Assembly: GCA_019423795.1 (NCBI GenBank)
Contig: JAHZAT010000088.1
Span: 1-64,000 of the forward strand
Direction: 5' to 3'
Length of the DNA stretch: 64,000 nt
Source of the DNA: Clostridiales bacterium
Lineage (GTDB): Bacteria > Bacillota > Clostridia > Lachnospirales > Lachnospiraceae
Position 1 is the first letter of the stretch; each line of letters begins with the position of its first letter. Below, piece after piece: positions 18,471 through 27,929 of this stretch. A program made the translations under genes and the position numbers. The notes beneath the pieces are model-generated. The model did not search any database and was not told where the DNA came from. It saw nothing but the letters and a program-made list of their open reading frames with translations.

Positions 18471-19611
18471 AAAGATCGAACTTTACATTCATATACCATT
18501 TTGCAAAAGCAAATGTCGATACTGTGACTTTTGTTCGTTTCAGGCAGAGAATGCAGTGATCGATGATTATATAACAAAATTAAAAGAAGAATTGATTTTC
18601 TGGGGAAAGAAACTTACAAAAGAGGAAGTAGTGACTGTTTTTATCGGAGGTGGTACGCCATCTTATCTGAAAGAACAGTATATCAAAGAAATTTGTAATG
18701 TTATCTTTCAGTATTTTAAGGTCAGTGAGAATGCAGAGATCACGATTGAGGCGAATCCCGGAACGGTAGATTTAAAGAAACTTTGTACATACAGAGAAAG
18801 CGGGATCAACAGGATCAGTTTTGGATTACAGTCAACGATTCAGGAAGAACTTCAATATCTTGGAAGAATTCATACCTATGAACAGTTTTTACAATGTTAC
18901 AATTGGGCGAGAGAAGCTGGATTTTGTAATATCAGTGTCGATCTTATGAGTGCAATTCCAAAGCAAACAATTCATTCCTATGAGAAAAACTTAAGAACGA
19001 TCGCAGAACTTTCACCGGAACATATCTCAGCTTACAGTTTGATCATAGAAGAGGGAACCCCTTTTTATGAAGATGAGAATTTAGAAGATCTTCTGCCGTC
19101 GGAAGAAGATGAGGTGCGGATGTATCAGATGACAGCACAGATTCTCAAGGAATATGGATATGAACAGTATGAGATTTCAAATTATGCAAAAAAAGATTTT
19201 GAAAGTCGACATAATTTAGGTTACTGGTCACATATTCCATATCTTGGTGTTGGATTGAATGCATCGTCTTATATGGATGAGAGACGCTTTGAGAATCCAT
19301 CGGATATGAAACAGTATCTAAAGATAACATCATTTGATGAGCTATACAGCCAGACTCGTCCGTTATCCGTTCATGAGCAGATGGAAGAGTTTATGTTTCT
19401 TGGGTTAAGGAAGACGAAAGGAATTTCAAAAAATAAATTCGAAGAGCGTTTCGGCTGTTCTGTGGATTCTGTTTATGAGAAACCTCTAAAAGAATCCATA
19501 GAACAAGGCTTTATCAAAGAACAAGGAGATCGAATCTTGCTGACACAAGAAGGGATTCTTGTCAGTAATCAAGTTTTATGTGAATTTTTGTTTGATGAAG
19601 AATCAAGTTAA
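18460..19611 (+). CDS. hemW: Radical SAM heme chaperone HemW
   Basis: Formerly called HemN-like coproporphyrinogen oxidase. 383 residues starting with the iron-sulfur motif CKSKCRYCDF (CX3CX2C), followed by GGGTPS and the HemW-type C-terminal domain. Real HemN proteins need an extra N-terminal part that is missing here, so heme transfer is the better call. It overlaps the end of lepA. Confidence 0.9.
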   Translation: MKTKKIELYIHIPFCKSKCRYCDFCSFQAENAVIDDYITKLKEELIFWGKKLTKEEVVTVFIGGGTPSYLKEQYIKEICNVIFQYFKVSENAEITIEANPGTVDLKKLCTYRESGINRISFGLQSTIQEELQYLGRIHTYEQFLQCYNWAREAGFCNISVDLMSAIPKQTIHSYEKNLRTIAELSPEHISAYSLIIEEGTPFYEDENLEDLLPSEEDEVRMYQMTAQILKEYGYEQYEISNYAKKDFESRHNLGYWSHIPYLGVGLNASSYMDERRFENPSDMKQYLKITSFDELYSQTRPLSVHEQMEEFMFLGLRKTKGISKNKFEERFGCSVDSVYEKPLKESIEQGFIKEQGDRILLTQEGILVSNQVLCEFLFDEESS

Positions 19612-19615
19612 AATT

Positions 19616-20518
19616 TTATAAATCCATTAATTTTTTTAAATTAATCCTCCCCCAGCCCTGATGGTGCCTGGGGGTTTTTAATTTGTCACAGTTTTTACGA
19701 AGCTTCATTTTTACATCTTTATTTGTATAAAAAGGATACTTTTCGAGTAATAGAGCAAGTGAACCAGAAACAACCGGGGTTGCCATGGAAGTACCACTTT
19801 TTAAAGTATAACGGTGATTTGGAGCACAGGAAAAAATATTAGTTCCAGGAGCAACAACGTCTGGTTTCATAACACATGAGGAGGTTGGACCACGACCAGA
19901 ATATTGAACTTTAAATCCGCGTCTGCCGATCATTGGGGAGGTATCATCACTTGATCCAATGGTAATGATCTTTGGACTGTTTCCAGGAATGGAGATACTG
20001 TGAGATTTTGGTCCGTGATTTCCACCAGCAATACATACGATCAGGCCGTCATCCCATAATGTGTTAACATGTGTTAATAATTCTATGGAAGCAGGGCTTT
20101 CTTCTGAAGCAGAACTTCCAATTGAAATATTGACAATGCGGATGTTATAAGAGTTGTGATGTTTATGAATCCAGTCCAGTCCTTTTAAAAATGCACTTTG
20201 AACCCCATTTCCTGATGCATCTAATACTTTTAATGCTATAATATGAGATTTTGGAGCGATGCCAAGATAGTCAGAATCAAAGACCGCAGAAGAAGCAGCA
20301 ATTCCTGTAATATGAGTTCCGTGTCCGTTATCATCATAACTAAAAGATCGATATTGTACGAAATCTATGAATTCAGCGATACGGCTGGAATATGGAGCAA
20401 AATCTTTATGAGGGAAAAGTCCGGTATCAAGATAAGCAATGCCAATGCCTTCTCCTAAAAAACCATGCTGGTGTGCAAGATCAGCATGAATCTGTTTTGA
20501 AACAGAAGCTATCATCAT
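19616..20518 (-). CDS. S8-family subtilisin-like serine protease, no signal peptide
   Basis: 300 residues from MMIASVSKQI. The catalytic triad is intact: Asp in IAYLDTG, His in NGHGTHITG, Ser in KSGTSMATPV. There is no signal sequence or long propeptide, so the protein resembles intracellular subtilisins rather than secreted ones. The start at 20518 has AAAGGA upstream on the minus strand; the longer frame to 20713 would cross the neighbour's terminator. The gene is convergent with hemW with only 4 bases between stops. Confidence 0.88.
   Translation of the reverse strand: MMIASVSKQIHADLAHQHGFLGEGIGIAYLDTGLFPHKDFAPYSSRIAEFIDFVQYRSFSYDDNGHGTHITGIAASSAVFDSDYLGIAPKSHIIALKVLDASGNGVQSAFLKGLDWIHKHHNSYNIRIVNISIGSSASEESPASIELLTHVNTLWDDGLIVCIAGGNHGPKSHSISIPGNSPKIITIGSSDDTSPMIGRRGFKVQYSGRGPTSSCVMKPDVVAPGTNIFSCAPNHRYTLKSGTSMATPVVSGSLALLLEKYPFYTNKDVKMKLRKNCDKLKTPRHHQGWGRINLKKLMDL
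19649..19680 (+). terminator. hemW terminator located inside the subtilisin coding sequence
   Basis: CCCCCAG (19649-19655) and CTGGGGG (19668-19674) followed by TTTTTAA. The bases also encode the HHQGWGR part of the protease C-terminus on the other strand, so one stretch serves as terminator and codons. Confidence 0.75.
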
Positions 20519-20575
20519 TAAAATCCTTTCTGTCTTTATTGTTAGAATACGCAGAACACGTACATATGGAAACAA

Positions 20576-20601
20576 AAAAGACCCGCAAAAACGAGTCTTT
20601 T
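20576..20601 (-). terminator. Terminator of the glycosyltransferase gene
   Basis: 10-base arms at 20592-20601 and 20576-20585 on the minus strand with one G-U pair and a 6-base T-rich loop; the A-rich flank at 20574-20579 gives a T-run after the stem. Confidence 0.75.
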
Positions 20602-20627
20602 GAGTGTATAGTTTAAAATATAAAAAA

Positions 20628-21644
20628 TTAGTTAAAACCAATAAATTTGCGGGCTGCTTTATACATACCGATCGTGGCTTTTCTTCCAACATATCCAGGA
20701 AGATTGACAGCACAGCTTGTGATATTGTGACGAATCTTGCGATATAATTTTTTATCTTTTCCGTATAAGTATTTCCATAATTCTTTTCTCATCTTTAAAT
20801 GCTCTTTTGTTCCAGATTTTACTGCGATCACGGAAGAAATACACATGATGATAGAAAGATAATGTTTCATATAGCGTTCTAATGGTTTGCTTACAAGATT
20901 AAACTGTGCCATATAATCGATCATGATGTAAGTAACTTTAAACTGTTGATCGATACGTTTGATCATGTTTGCTTCATTGACAGACTGGTCATCACGTCCG
21001 ATAAAATAGCGGTAGAAGTTTACATCAAGATAATACATCGTTTTTACATATGGCAGTGGTTTAAATACATAAATGTTATCAACGTAAAATGTATGTTCTG
21101 GAAGCTCTAACTGGCATTCACGAAGCAGGGCTGTACGATAGATGACAGAATGCATTAGAATATACTGGCTGACAGGGAAACGTCCGACATCATCCCAGCA
21201 AAAGATCTTGTCTTTTGGAATTGCGTGACGATAGTGGATCACTGTTTTTTTCTTAGCACCCTGTTTTTCATACACATAATTGGAAAGCAGCATATCAAGA
21301 ACTGTTCCTTGTTTGTAAAAAGTAGAGAGTGTATCAAGAATTTCGCCATAAGCATATTCATTTACCCAGTCATCGCTGTCGACAACTTTTAAATAAATTC
21401 CTTTTGCATTTTTGATTCCTGTATTAACGGCACCACCATGTCCTTTATTTTCCTGATGGATAGCACGGCAGATATCAGGATATTTTTTTTCATATTCATC
21501 GGCGATGGCAGCTGTATTGTCAGAAGAACCATCATTGACGATAAGAATTTCAACTTGGTCTCCTCCTGGTAATAATGTATCAATACAGTGTCTCATATAT
21601 TCCTGAGAGTTGTAACAAGGTACAACAAAGGATATTAATTTCAT
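20628..21644 (-). CDS. Family 2 glycosyltransferase
   Basis: 338 residues with a GT-A fold at the N-terminus: SFVVPCYNSQEYM, LIVNDGSSDNT (about 33-43) and VVDSDDW, the DXD-type metal site (about residue 89). The C-terminal third is basic and helical. No neighbouring capsule or teichoic acid genes are seen, so the acceptor is unknown. AGGAGG precedes the start. Confidence 0.88.
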   Translation of the reverse strand: MKLISFVVPCYNSQEYMRHCIDTLLPGGDQVEILIVNDGSSDNTAAIADEYEKKYPDICRAIHQENKGHGGAVNTGIKNAKGIYLKVVDSDDWVNEYAYGEILDTLSTFYKQGTVLDMLLSNYVYEKQGAKKKTVIHYRHAIPKDKIFCWDDVGRFPVSQYILMHSVIYRTALLRECQLELPEHTFYVDNIYVFKPLPYVKTMYYLDVNFYRYFIGRDDQSVNEANMIKRIDQQFKVTYIMIDYMAQFNLVSKPLERYMKHYLSIIMCISSVIAVKSGTKEHLKMRKELWKYLYGKDKKLYRKIRHNITSCAVNLPGYVGRKATIGMYKAARKFIGFN

Positions 21645-21701
21645 AAAAACCTCCTGTTTAAAATACGATTAACATTCTTATTATATATGTTTTTTGATCA
21701 A

Positions 21702-23603
21702 TTAGCAAAGAGTTTCCCACTCTTCATAAAGTTCTTCCAAAGAAGAAGTGATCTCTGCCTGTTTGTTGCTAAGTTCCATTAGTTTTGCAGGATCAGAAGC
21801 ATTTTCAGGTAAAGACATGGCTTCGGAAAGTTCTTCTTGCTTTGTTTCAAGGTCGGTGATCATATCTTCGACTTTTTTCAGTCTGTTCTCACGTTTCCTT
21901 TGCTTTGCCTGTTCTTCTTTTTGTTGTTTCCAGTCAAGTTTTGCTTCCGTATCAACAGAAACAGCGGAAGTAGAAGCAGCATTTAGAGCAGCCTTTTCTT
22001 TCTCTTTCTGTGCGATATAATCTTGATAATTACCAGGATATGAAGTTAATCCGTGGTCAGAAATTTCCAGAATTCTTGTTGCTGTTTTGTTGATAAAATA
22101 ACGATCATGTGAAACGTACAGAATCGTTCCAGTGTAAGCGTTCATTGCTGATTCAAGGATTTCTTTTGACTGAATATCCAAATGGTTCGTCGGCTCATCA
22201 AGAATCAGAAAGTTTGCATGAGAAAGCATTAATTTTGCAAGGGAAACTCGACCTTTTTCGCCACCACTTAAAGAGGAGATCGGACGGAATACATCTTCTC
22301 CATAAAATAAAAATGCTGCAAGTGTATTACGGATCTTTGTATTGTTCAGGTCAGGATAGGCATCAGAAATTTCATCAAAGATGGTTTTAGAATCATCTAA
22401 GTTATCCTGTGCCTGATCGTAGTAACCGATAGAAACACCTGCACCAAGAGTGATCGTTCCTCCGTTATTGCTGATCTTTTTGCAAATGATCTTTAATAAG
22501 GTGGTCTTACCAGTTCCGTTTGGACCGATTAGGGCAACGCGTTCTTCACGAAAGATATCTGCACTGAGACCTTCAAATAGAGGTTTGCTTCCAAATGATT
22601 TTGAAACATCTTTTAATGTAAGAACGTCATTTCCACTGACTACTTCTGGCTCAATGCTAAGACGCATGTCTGCATTATATTCAGTTGGTTTTTCTAAAAC
22701 TTCAATTTTGTTTAAAGCTTTCTCGCGGCTTTCTGCTCGTTTGATCGATTTCTCACGATTAAACTGCTTTAATTTTTTGATAACTTCCTTTTGGTGTTTG
22801 ATCTCTTGTTGCTGGTTTTTATACTCTTTTAGACGGATTGCTTTGATCTGGTCGCGTTTCTCAATAAATGTAGTATAATTTCCATCAAACAGCATGGAAT
22901 GCCCTTGGTCGATCTCCATAACTTTATTGACAATTTTGTCAAGAAAATAACGATCATGAGATACAATGATCACGGCACCTTTATAATGAGATAAATAATT
23001 TTCAAGCCATCTGATAGAATCGACATCCAGATGGTTTGTCGGCTCATCAAGAAGCAGGATGTCTGGATTCTTAAGAAGAAGTTTACCAAGAGCAACACGA
23101 GTTCGCTGCCCTCCAGATAAGGTATTGATCTCTTTTGAAAAATCTTCTTCGGAAAATCCAAGCCCTTTAAGGATTCCTGTGATCTCACTTTTGTAAGCAA
23201 ATCCATTTAACTGTTCAAATTTATGAGTTGCGTTTGTATACTGGTTCATTTTCTGCTCCAGTGCATCACCGGTCAGATGCTTCATTTCTTGTTCATATGT
23301 ACGCATCTGTTCATCTAGTTCAATGACTTCCTTCTTAACGGAGAGAAGTTCATCAAAGATCGTATGATGAAATGTATGATCCTGATGTTGGGCAAGATAG
23401 CCGATGCTGGCATCCTTTTTTAAAGAAATTTCCCCATCATCACTGGAAATTTCTCCAATCAGTATTTTTAAAAGTGTCGATTTTCCGGCACCGTTATATC
23501 CGATGATTGCCAGCCGGTCGTTTTCATTTAAGTGAAATGAGATATTCTGCAAGACAGGTTTTTCAACAAAAGTTTTGCAGATATTCTGGCATGATAATAT
23601 CAT
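21702..23603 (-). CDS. ABC-F family ATPase
   Basis: 633 residues with two ATPase domains on one chain and no membrane helices, so a ribosome-associated ABC-F factor and not a transporter. Domain 1 has GYNGAGKST and LSGGQRTR; domain 2 has GPNGTGKTT and LSGGEKGR. A charged P-site-tRNA-interaction linker lies between them, and the C-terminus is a Lys/Glu-rich coiled coil. It resembles YdiF/Uup housekeeping types; antibiotic resistance cannot be excluded. The start at 23603 has AAAGGGG upstream and is favoured over 23681. Confidence 0.88.
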   Translation of the reverse strand: MILSCQNICKTFVEKPVLQNISFHLNENDRLAIIGYNGAGKSTLLKILIGEISSDDGEISLKKDASIGYLAQHQDHTFHHTIFDELLSVKKEVIELDEQMRTYEQEMKHLTGDALEQKMNQYTNATHKFEQLNGFAYKSEITGILKGLGFSEEDFSKEINTLSGGQRTRVALGKLLLKNPDILLLDEPTNHLDVDSIRWLENYLSHYKGAVIIVSHDRYFLDKIVNKVMEIDQGHSMLFDGNYTTFIEKRDQIKAIRLKEYKNQQQEIKHQKEVIKKLKQFNREKSIKRAESREKALNKIEVLEKPTEYNADMRLSIEPEVVSGNDVLTLKDVSKSFGSKPLFEGLSADIFREERVALIGPNGTGKTTLLKIICKKISNNGGTITLGAGVSIGYYDQAQDNLDDSKTIFDEISDAYPDLNNTKIRNTLAAFLFYGEDVFRPISSLSGGEKGRVSLAKLMLSHANFLILDEPTNHLDIQSKEILESAMNAYTGTILYVSHDRYFINKTATRILEISDHGLTSYPGNYQDYIAQKEKEKAALNAASTSAVSVDTEAKLDWKQQKEEQAKQRKRENRLKKVEDMITDLETKQEELSEAMSLPENASDPAKLMELSNKQAEITSSLEELYEEWETLC

Positions 23604-23687
23604 TAAGATACCCCTTTCCAATTTTTTATTGACATTATTTTTCAGAATACCATATTTTTTGAGAAAATGAAATAATTTCATGATAGA

Positions 23688-23720
23688 AAGATTGACAGTT
23701 ATTAGACAATCTTATATAAT
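23688..23720 (+). promoter_or_regulatory. Consensus sigma-A promoter of rex with an inverted repeat over the -35 box
   Basis: TTGACA (23692-23697), 17-base spacer, TATAAT (23715-23720). An inverted repeat AAGATTG/CAATCTT (23688-23694 and 23707-23713) covers the -35 box and spacer. It could be an operator, though it does not match the usual Rex site TTGTTAA-N4-TTAACAA. Confidence 0.8.
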
Positions 23721-23752
23721 TATAAACAGAATAAAGATTTTGGAGGAATAAA

Positions 23753-24409
23753 ATGGCAAACTCAGGTAAGAATATTTCTTCAGCAGTTATCAAGCGCCTT
23801 CCAAGATATTTTCGTTATCTTGGTGCATTAAAGGCAAGGAATATTACAAGAATATCTTCAAAAGAATTAAGTGAACAGATGATGGTAACAGCATCTCAGA
23901 TTCGTCAGGATCTTAATAACTTTGGCGGATTTGGACAGCAGGGATACGGGTATAATGTAGATAATTTATATACAGAGATTGGCAAGATTTTAGGATTGGA
24001 TAAGAGAAATGACATGATCATTGTAGGAGCAGGTAACCTTGGACAGGCACTTGCTAATTACCAGTCTTTTAATGAAGATTATGGATATAAAGTTATGGCA
24101 TTATTTGATGTCAATCCAAAACTGATCGGAATTTCTGTTCGTGGAGTGAAAGTTCTTGATACAGATGAACTTGAGAACTTTATTAAGACACACGGCATCA
24201 AGATCGCTGCACTGACGATACCGAAAGATCAGGCACCAGCGATCGCCAAGAAGATGGCAGAATGGGGAATCAAAGGATTCTGGAATTTTGCACCGATCGA
24301 TCTTCATCTGCCGGATAATGTTACGGTAGAGAATGTCCATCTGGCAGAGAGTCTGATGACGTTAACATATAATGTTCACAATAGAGAAGAACAAGAACAG
24401 GAACAATAG
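23753..24409 (+). CDS. rex: Redox-sensing transcriptional repressor Rex
   Basis: Senses the NADH/NAD+ ratio and controls fermentation and butyrate genes in Clostridia. 218 residues: winged helix (about 1-80, with SAVIKRLPRYFRYL and QIRQDLNNFGGFG) and a Rossmann domain with VGAGNLGQAL. TGGAGGA precedes the start. It leads the rex-acpS-nnr-alr group. Confidence 0.95.
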   Translation: MANSGKNISSAVIKRLPRYFRYLGALKARNITRISSKELSEQMMVTASQIRQDLNNFGGFGQQGYGYNVDNLYTEIGKILGLDKRNDMIIVGAGNLGQALANYQSFNEDYGYKVMALFDVNPKLIGISVRGVKVLDTDELENFIKTHGIKIAALTIPKDQAPAIAKKMAEWGIKGFWNFAPIDLHLPDNVTVENVHLAESLMTLTYNVHNREEQEQEQ

Positions 24410-24430
24410 GCACAGCAGGTGATAGATGAG

Positions 24431-24793
24431 ATGATTGCTGGAATAGGAACAGATCTTGTAGAGATAGGAAGAATAGAAGAGATGCTTCATAGAGGAAGTC
24501 GTCTTACAAGAATTTTTACAACAACTGAATTAGCGTGTGCAAAAGACAATGCTGCGACTTTAGCTGGCAATTTTGCTGTAAAAGAAGCCGTTTCCAAAGT
24601 ATTTGGAACCGGCTTTTTCGGTATGGAACCATATGAGATCGAAGTATTAAGAGATAAGTTTGGGGCACCATATGTGAAATTATATGGGGGTGCAAGACAG
24701 CTTGCGAAGGATAAGAAGATCATAAAGATCCATGTATCGATCACTAATACAAAGGAATTTGCACAGGCATTTGCGATAGGAGAATGCGTATGA
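24431..24793 (+). CDS. acpS: Holo-[acyl-carrier-protein] synthase
   Basis: Transfers phosphopantetheine from CoA to acyl carrier protein. 120 residues starting MIAGIGTDLVEI (Asp8 is a metal ligand) with LAGNFAVKEAVSKV as the second motif. The start at 24431 has AGGTGATA about 7 bases upstream; a GTG at 24419 lies within this site. Its stop overlaps the nnr start. Confidence 0.92.
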   Translation: MIAGIGTDLVEIGRIEEMLHRGSRLTRIFTTTELACAKDNAATLAGNFAVKEAVSKVFGTGFFGMEPYEIEVLRDKFGAPYVKLYGGARQLAKDKKIIKIHVSITNTKEFAQAFAIGECV

Positions 24794-26265
24794 AATATGT
24801 ATTAAAGAATCAGGAAATGCAGACGGTTGATTATGAAACAATTCATGGAATAGGAATTCCAGGGCTTGTGCTGATGGAGAGAGCATCAAAAGCGGTTGCA
24901 GACTATGCAGTGCAGATGATCGATCATTCCAAGAGAATTCTGGTAATTTCAGGAATTGGTAATAATGGAGGGGATGCTCTTGCCTGTACAAGAATTTTGC
25001 TTGAACAGGACTATCTGGTAGATTATATGATTGTTGGAAATTTGGAAAAAGCTTCAGATGATCTGAAATTACAGCTTCAGATTCTTAAAAATCTTGGATA
25101 TTTTCCATTAGAAAATGCAAATTTTCATGAATATGACCTTTTGATCGAAGGAATTTTTGGAGTTGGACTTTCCAGAGAAGTTGGCGGTATTTACAAAGAA
25201 ATGATTGAGCGTATCAATGCATGTGGCAAATCTGTCATTGCAATCGATATTCCGTCTGGTATCAGTGGAGACAGCGGAAAAGTTCTTGGATGTGCTGTTC
25301 ATGCAGCAATAACGGTCACATTTGGCAGTTATAAAAGAGGACATTTATTATATCCAGGACGTGAATACTGTGGGAATATAAAACTTGTATCCATTGGATT
25401 TCACAACCAGACGATTAAAAAATATGCAACGGGATACACATTGGAAGCAGATGATCATTTAATGCCAGAAAGGAAAGCATATTCCAACAAGGGAAGTTAT
25501 GGAAAAGTTTTGATCATTGCTGGAAATAAAACGATGTCAGGAGCAGCATGTTTTGCAGCAGAAGCAGCATTGCGGATGGGAGCAGGTCTTGTAAAAGTGC
25601 TTTCAGATGTACAGAATCGTTCAGTTTTACAGACAAAACTTCCAGAAATTTTATTTGGAGAACGAAAAGATTTAAAAGAATCTCTAAATTGGTGTGATTG
25701 TATCTTATTTGGCCCAGGAATCGGAGTTAGTGAAGAGACAAAAGAAATGTTGGAAATGATTCTTGAGGAAGGAACAAAACCATTAGTTATTGATGCAGAT
25801 GGATTAAATACGATCAGCAGATATGATATGGAAATTAATTATCCATATGGACTGATCTTGACTCCACATCTGATGGAAGCATCAAGACTGATGTCATGTG
25901 ATATTATGCAAATGAAAGAAGATTTATGTCAGAATGCATATGAGCTTGCAAAAAAATATCATTGCATTGCAGTTTTAAAAGATGCAGCAACTATCGTTGC
26001 ACAAGAAGGTGATTTGGTGTATATTAATCAAAGTGGAAATGATGGAATGGCAACTGGAGGAAGTGGAGATGTTCTTGCCGGAATGATCACAGGCCTTTTA
26101 GGAGGCGGATTAGCTGCTCATGAGGCAGCAGTTCATGGAGTTTATCTTCACGGCCTTGCAGGAGATCATGCAAGACGTGATCTGGGTGCTTACAGCATGA
26201 TCGCATCAGATATTATCACTCACATAAAGGATGTTACAGGAGGAAGCTATGAATCAGTACTATAG
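24790..26265 (+). CDS. nnr: Bifunctional NAD(P)H-hydrate epimerase / ADP-dependent dehydratase
   Basis: Repairs hydrated NADH and NADPH. 491 residues: the N-terminal YjeF epimerase domain (ISGIGNNGGDAL, IDIPSGISGD) and a C-terminal carbohydrate-kinase-like dehydratase domain (GKVLIIAGNKTMSGAA, ATGGSGDVLAGMI). The ATG at 24790 overlaps the acpS stop as ATGA and has AGGAGA at a good distance; 24784 is an alternative. The acpS-nnr-alr order is common in Firmicutes. Confidence 0.93.
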   Translation: MKYVLKNQEMQTVDYETIHGIGIPGLVLMERASKAVADYAVQMIDHSKRILVISGIGNNGGDALACTRILLEQDYLVDYMIVGNLEKASDDLKLQLQILKNLGYFPLENANFHEYDLLIEGIFGVGLSREVGGIYKEMIERINACGKSVIAIDIPSGISGDSGKVLGCAVHAAITVTFGSYKRGHLLYPGREYCGNIKLVSIGFHNQTIKKYATGYTLEADDHLMPERKAYSNKGSYGKVLIIAGNKTMSGAACFAAEAALRMGAGLVKVLSDVQNRSVLQTKLPEILFGERKDLKESLNWCDCILFGPGIGVSEETKEMLEMILEEGTKPLVIDADGLNTISRYDMEINYPYGLILTPHLMEASRLMSCDIMQMKEDLCQNAYELAKKYHCIAVLKDAATIVAQEGDLVYINQSGNDGMATGGSGDVLAGMITGLLGGGLAAHEAAVHGVYLHGLAGDHARRDLGAYSMIASDIITHIKDVTGGSYESVL

Positions 26266-27412
26266 AGTGCATGCAGTCATTGATCTGGATGCAATCTGTC
26301 ATAATATACAGGAAGTAAAACGTGTTGTTGGAGAAGGTGTCAAGGTAATGCCAGTGATTAAGGCTGACGGATATGGACATGGAGCAGTGCCAATCGCAAA
26401 AGAATTAAATAAGATTGGGGTTGATGCATTTGCAGTTGCGATCCTTGAAGAGGGAATCACACTTCGAAATCATGGGATTAAAAAACCAATTTTGATTTTA
26501 GGATATACATCAGAATATCAGTACAGCTCATTGATCCAGTATGAGATCGAGCCAACAGTATTTTGTTATGAGATGGCAGAATCTTTATCTAAGATCGCAC
26601 AGGCTTTAGGAAAAGTTGCAAAGATTCATATTAAACTTGATACAGGAATGAATCGTATTGGATTTAAACCAACACAGGAATCTGTAGAGATTGTTGAGAG
26701 AATTTCTAAACTACCAAATATCAAGATTGAAGGAATCTTTACTCATTTTGCATGTGCAGATGAAGCAGATAAGACATCTGCGTACGAACAGGAACGTAAA
26801 TACGATCAGTTTATTAAATGGTTAGAAGAAAAAGATATTTATATTCCGATCAAGCATGTATCAAACAGTGCATCGATCATTGATCTGGCTGGTTTTAGAA
26901 AAGATATGGTACGATCAGGGATCATCACTTATGGATTATATCCATCCGAAGAAGTATCAAAAGATGTATTAGATTTAAAACCAGCGATGGAATTGAAGAC
27001 ACATATTGTATACATTAAGGAAGTAGGACCTGGAGAGGGAATCAGCTATAACCATACTTATGTCACAGACAAGAAGACAAAGATCGCAACAATTCCAGTT
27101 GGATATGCAGATGGATATCCAAGAGCACTTTCATCCAAGGGAAGAGTTTTGATCCGTGGGCAGTATGCTCCGATCATCGGAAGAATCTGTATGGATCAGT
27201 TTATGGTTGATGTTACAGATATTGAAGGCATTTCTGTGATGGATGAAGTAACATTAGTTGGACACGATGGCAATAAGATGTTAACTGTAGAAGAAGTTGC
27301 AAATCTTGCAGGATCATTCAATTATGAATTTGTCTGCGGAATCGGAAAACGAGTCCCTCGTGTTTATATTCGCAATGGTGAGATCAAAGAAGCTGAATAT
27401 TTTGAAAAATAG
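26249..27412 (+). CDS. alr: Alanine racemase
   Basis: PLP enzyme making D-alanine for peptidoglycan. 387 residues with the PLP lysine in VIKADGYGHGAV (about residue 38) and the second catalytic Tyr in ISYNHTYV. AGGAGG precedes the start, which lies inside the end of nnr (17-base overlap). Followed by mazF, as in the Bacillus alr-ndoAI-ndoA locus but without the antitoxin gene. Confidence 0.95.
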   Translation: MNQYYRVHAVIDLDAICHNIQEVKRVVGEGVKVMPVIKADGYGHGAVPIAKELNKIGVDAFAVAILEEGITLRNHGIKKPILILGYTSEYQYSSLIQYEIEPTVFCYEMAESLSKIAQALGKVAKIHIKLDTGMNRIGFKPTQESVEIVERISKLPNIKIEGIFTHFACADEADKTSAYEQERKYDQFIKWLEEKDIYIPIKHVSNSASIIDLAGFRKDMVRSGIITYGLYPSEEVSKDVLDLKPAMELKTHIVYIKEVGPGEGISYNHTYVTDKKTKIATIPVGYADGYPRALSSKGRVLIRGQYAPIIGRICMDQFMVDVTDIEGISVMDEVTLVGHDGNKMLTVEEVANLAGSFNYEFVCGIGKRVPRVYIRNGEIKEAEYFEK

Positions 27413-27486
27413 GGAATTTTTTGAATACTTTTGAAAGAATTGTAAATACTCTTCATAGAATATTTAAAAAGAAATGGAGAGTGTTT

Positions 27487-27840
27487 ATGCTTATGGTAAT
27501 TAAGCGAGGCGATATATTTTATGCAGATTTGAGGCCAGTCGTTGGTTCAGAACAAGGCGGTATCCGTCCTGTGATCGTTCTGCAAAATGATGCGGGCAAC
27601 AAATATAGTCCAACGATCATCTGTGCAGCGATCACAAGTAAGATGAATAAGGCAAAACTGCCAACGCATGTACCAATCGACTGTCACAGATGTGAATTGG
27701 AAAAAGATTCTGTGATCTTGTTAGAACAGATCAGGACGATCGATAAAAGCCGTTTAAGAGAAAAGGTATGTCATTTAAATTGTACATTTCTAAAACAGGT
27801 GGATCATGCACTGAAGATCAGTTTAAGTCTTGATACATAA
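27487..27840 (+). CDS. mazF: MazF/PemK-type endoribonuclease toxin
   Basis: 117 residues starting MLMVIKRGDIFYADLRPVVGSEQGG. Family hallmarks are RGDIFYADL, GSEQGGIRPVIVLQND and the ITSKMNKAKLPTHV segment; the catalytic Arg in GGIRPV and Thr in AITSK are present, so the enzyme should be active. GGAGAG precedes the start at 27487; the frame back to 27421 has no ribosome site. The 74 bases between alr and this gene hold no MazE/NdoAI antitoxin. Confidence 0.92.
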   Translation: MLMVIKRGDIFYADLRPVVGSEQGGIRPVIVLQNDAGNKYSPTIICAAITSKMNKAKLPTHVPIDCHRCELEKDSVILLEQIRTIDKSRLREKVCHLNCTFLKQVDHALKISLSLDT

Positions 27841-27929
27841 CAGAAATGGTACGATATTGACCTTTTTTCTTAGAAATGATATATTTAAATTTGCATAGTC
27901 TTAATTTCTAGAAGATAAAGGAGAAAGAA

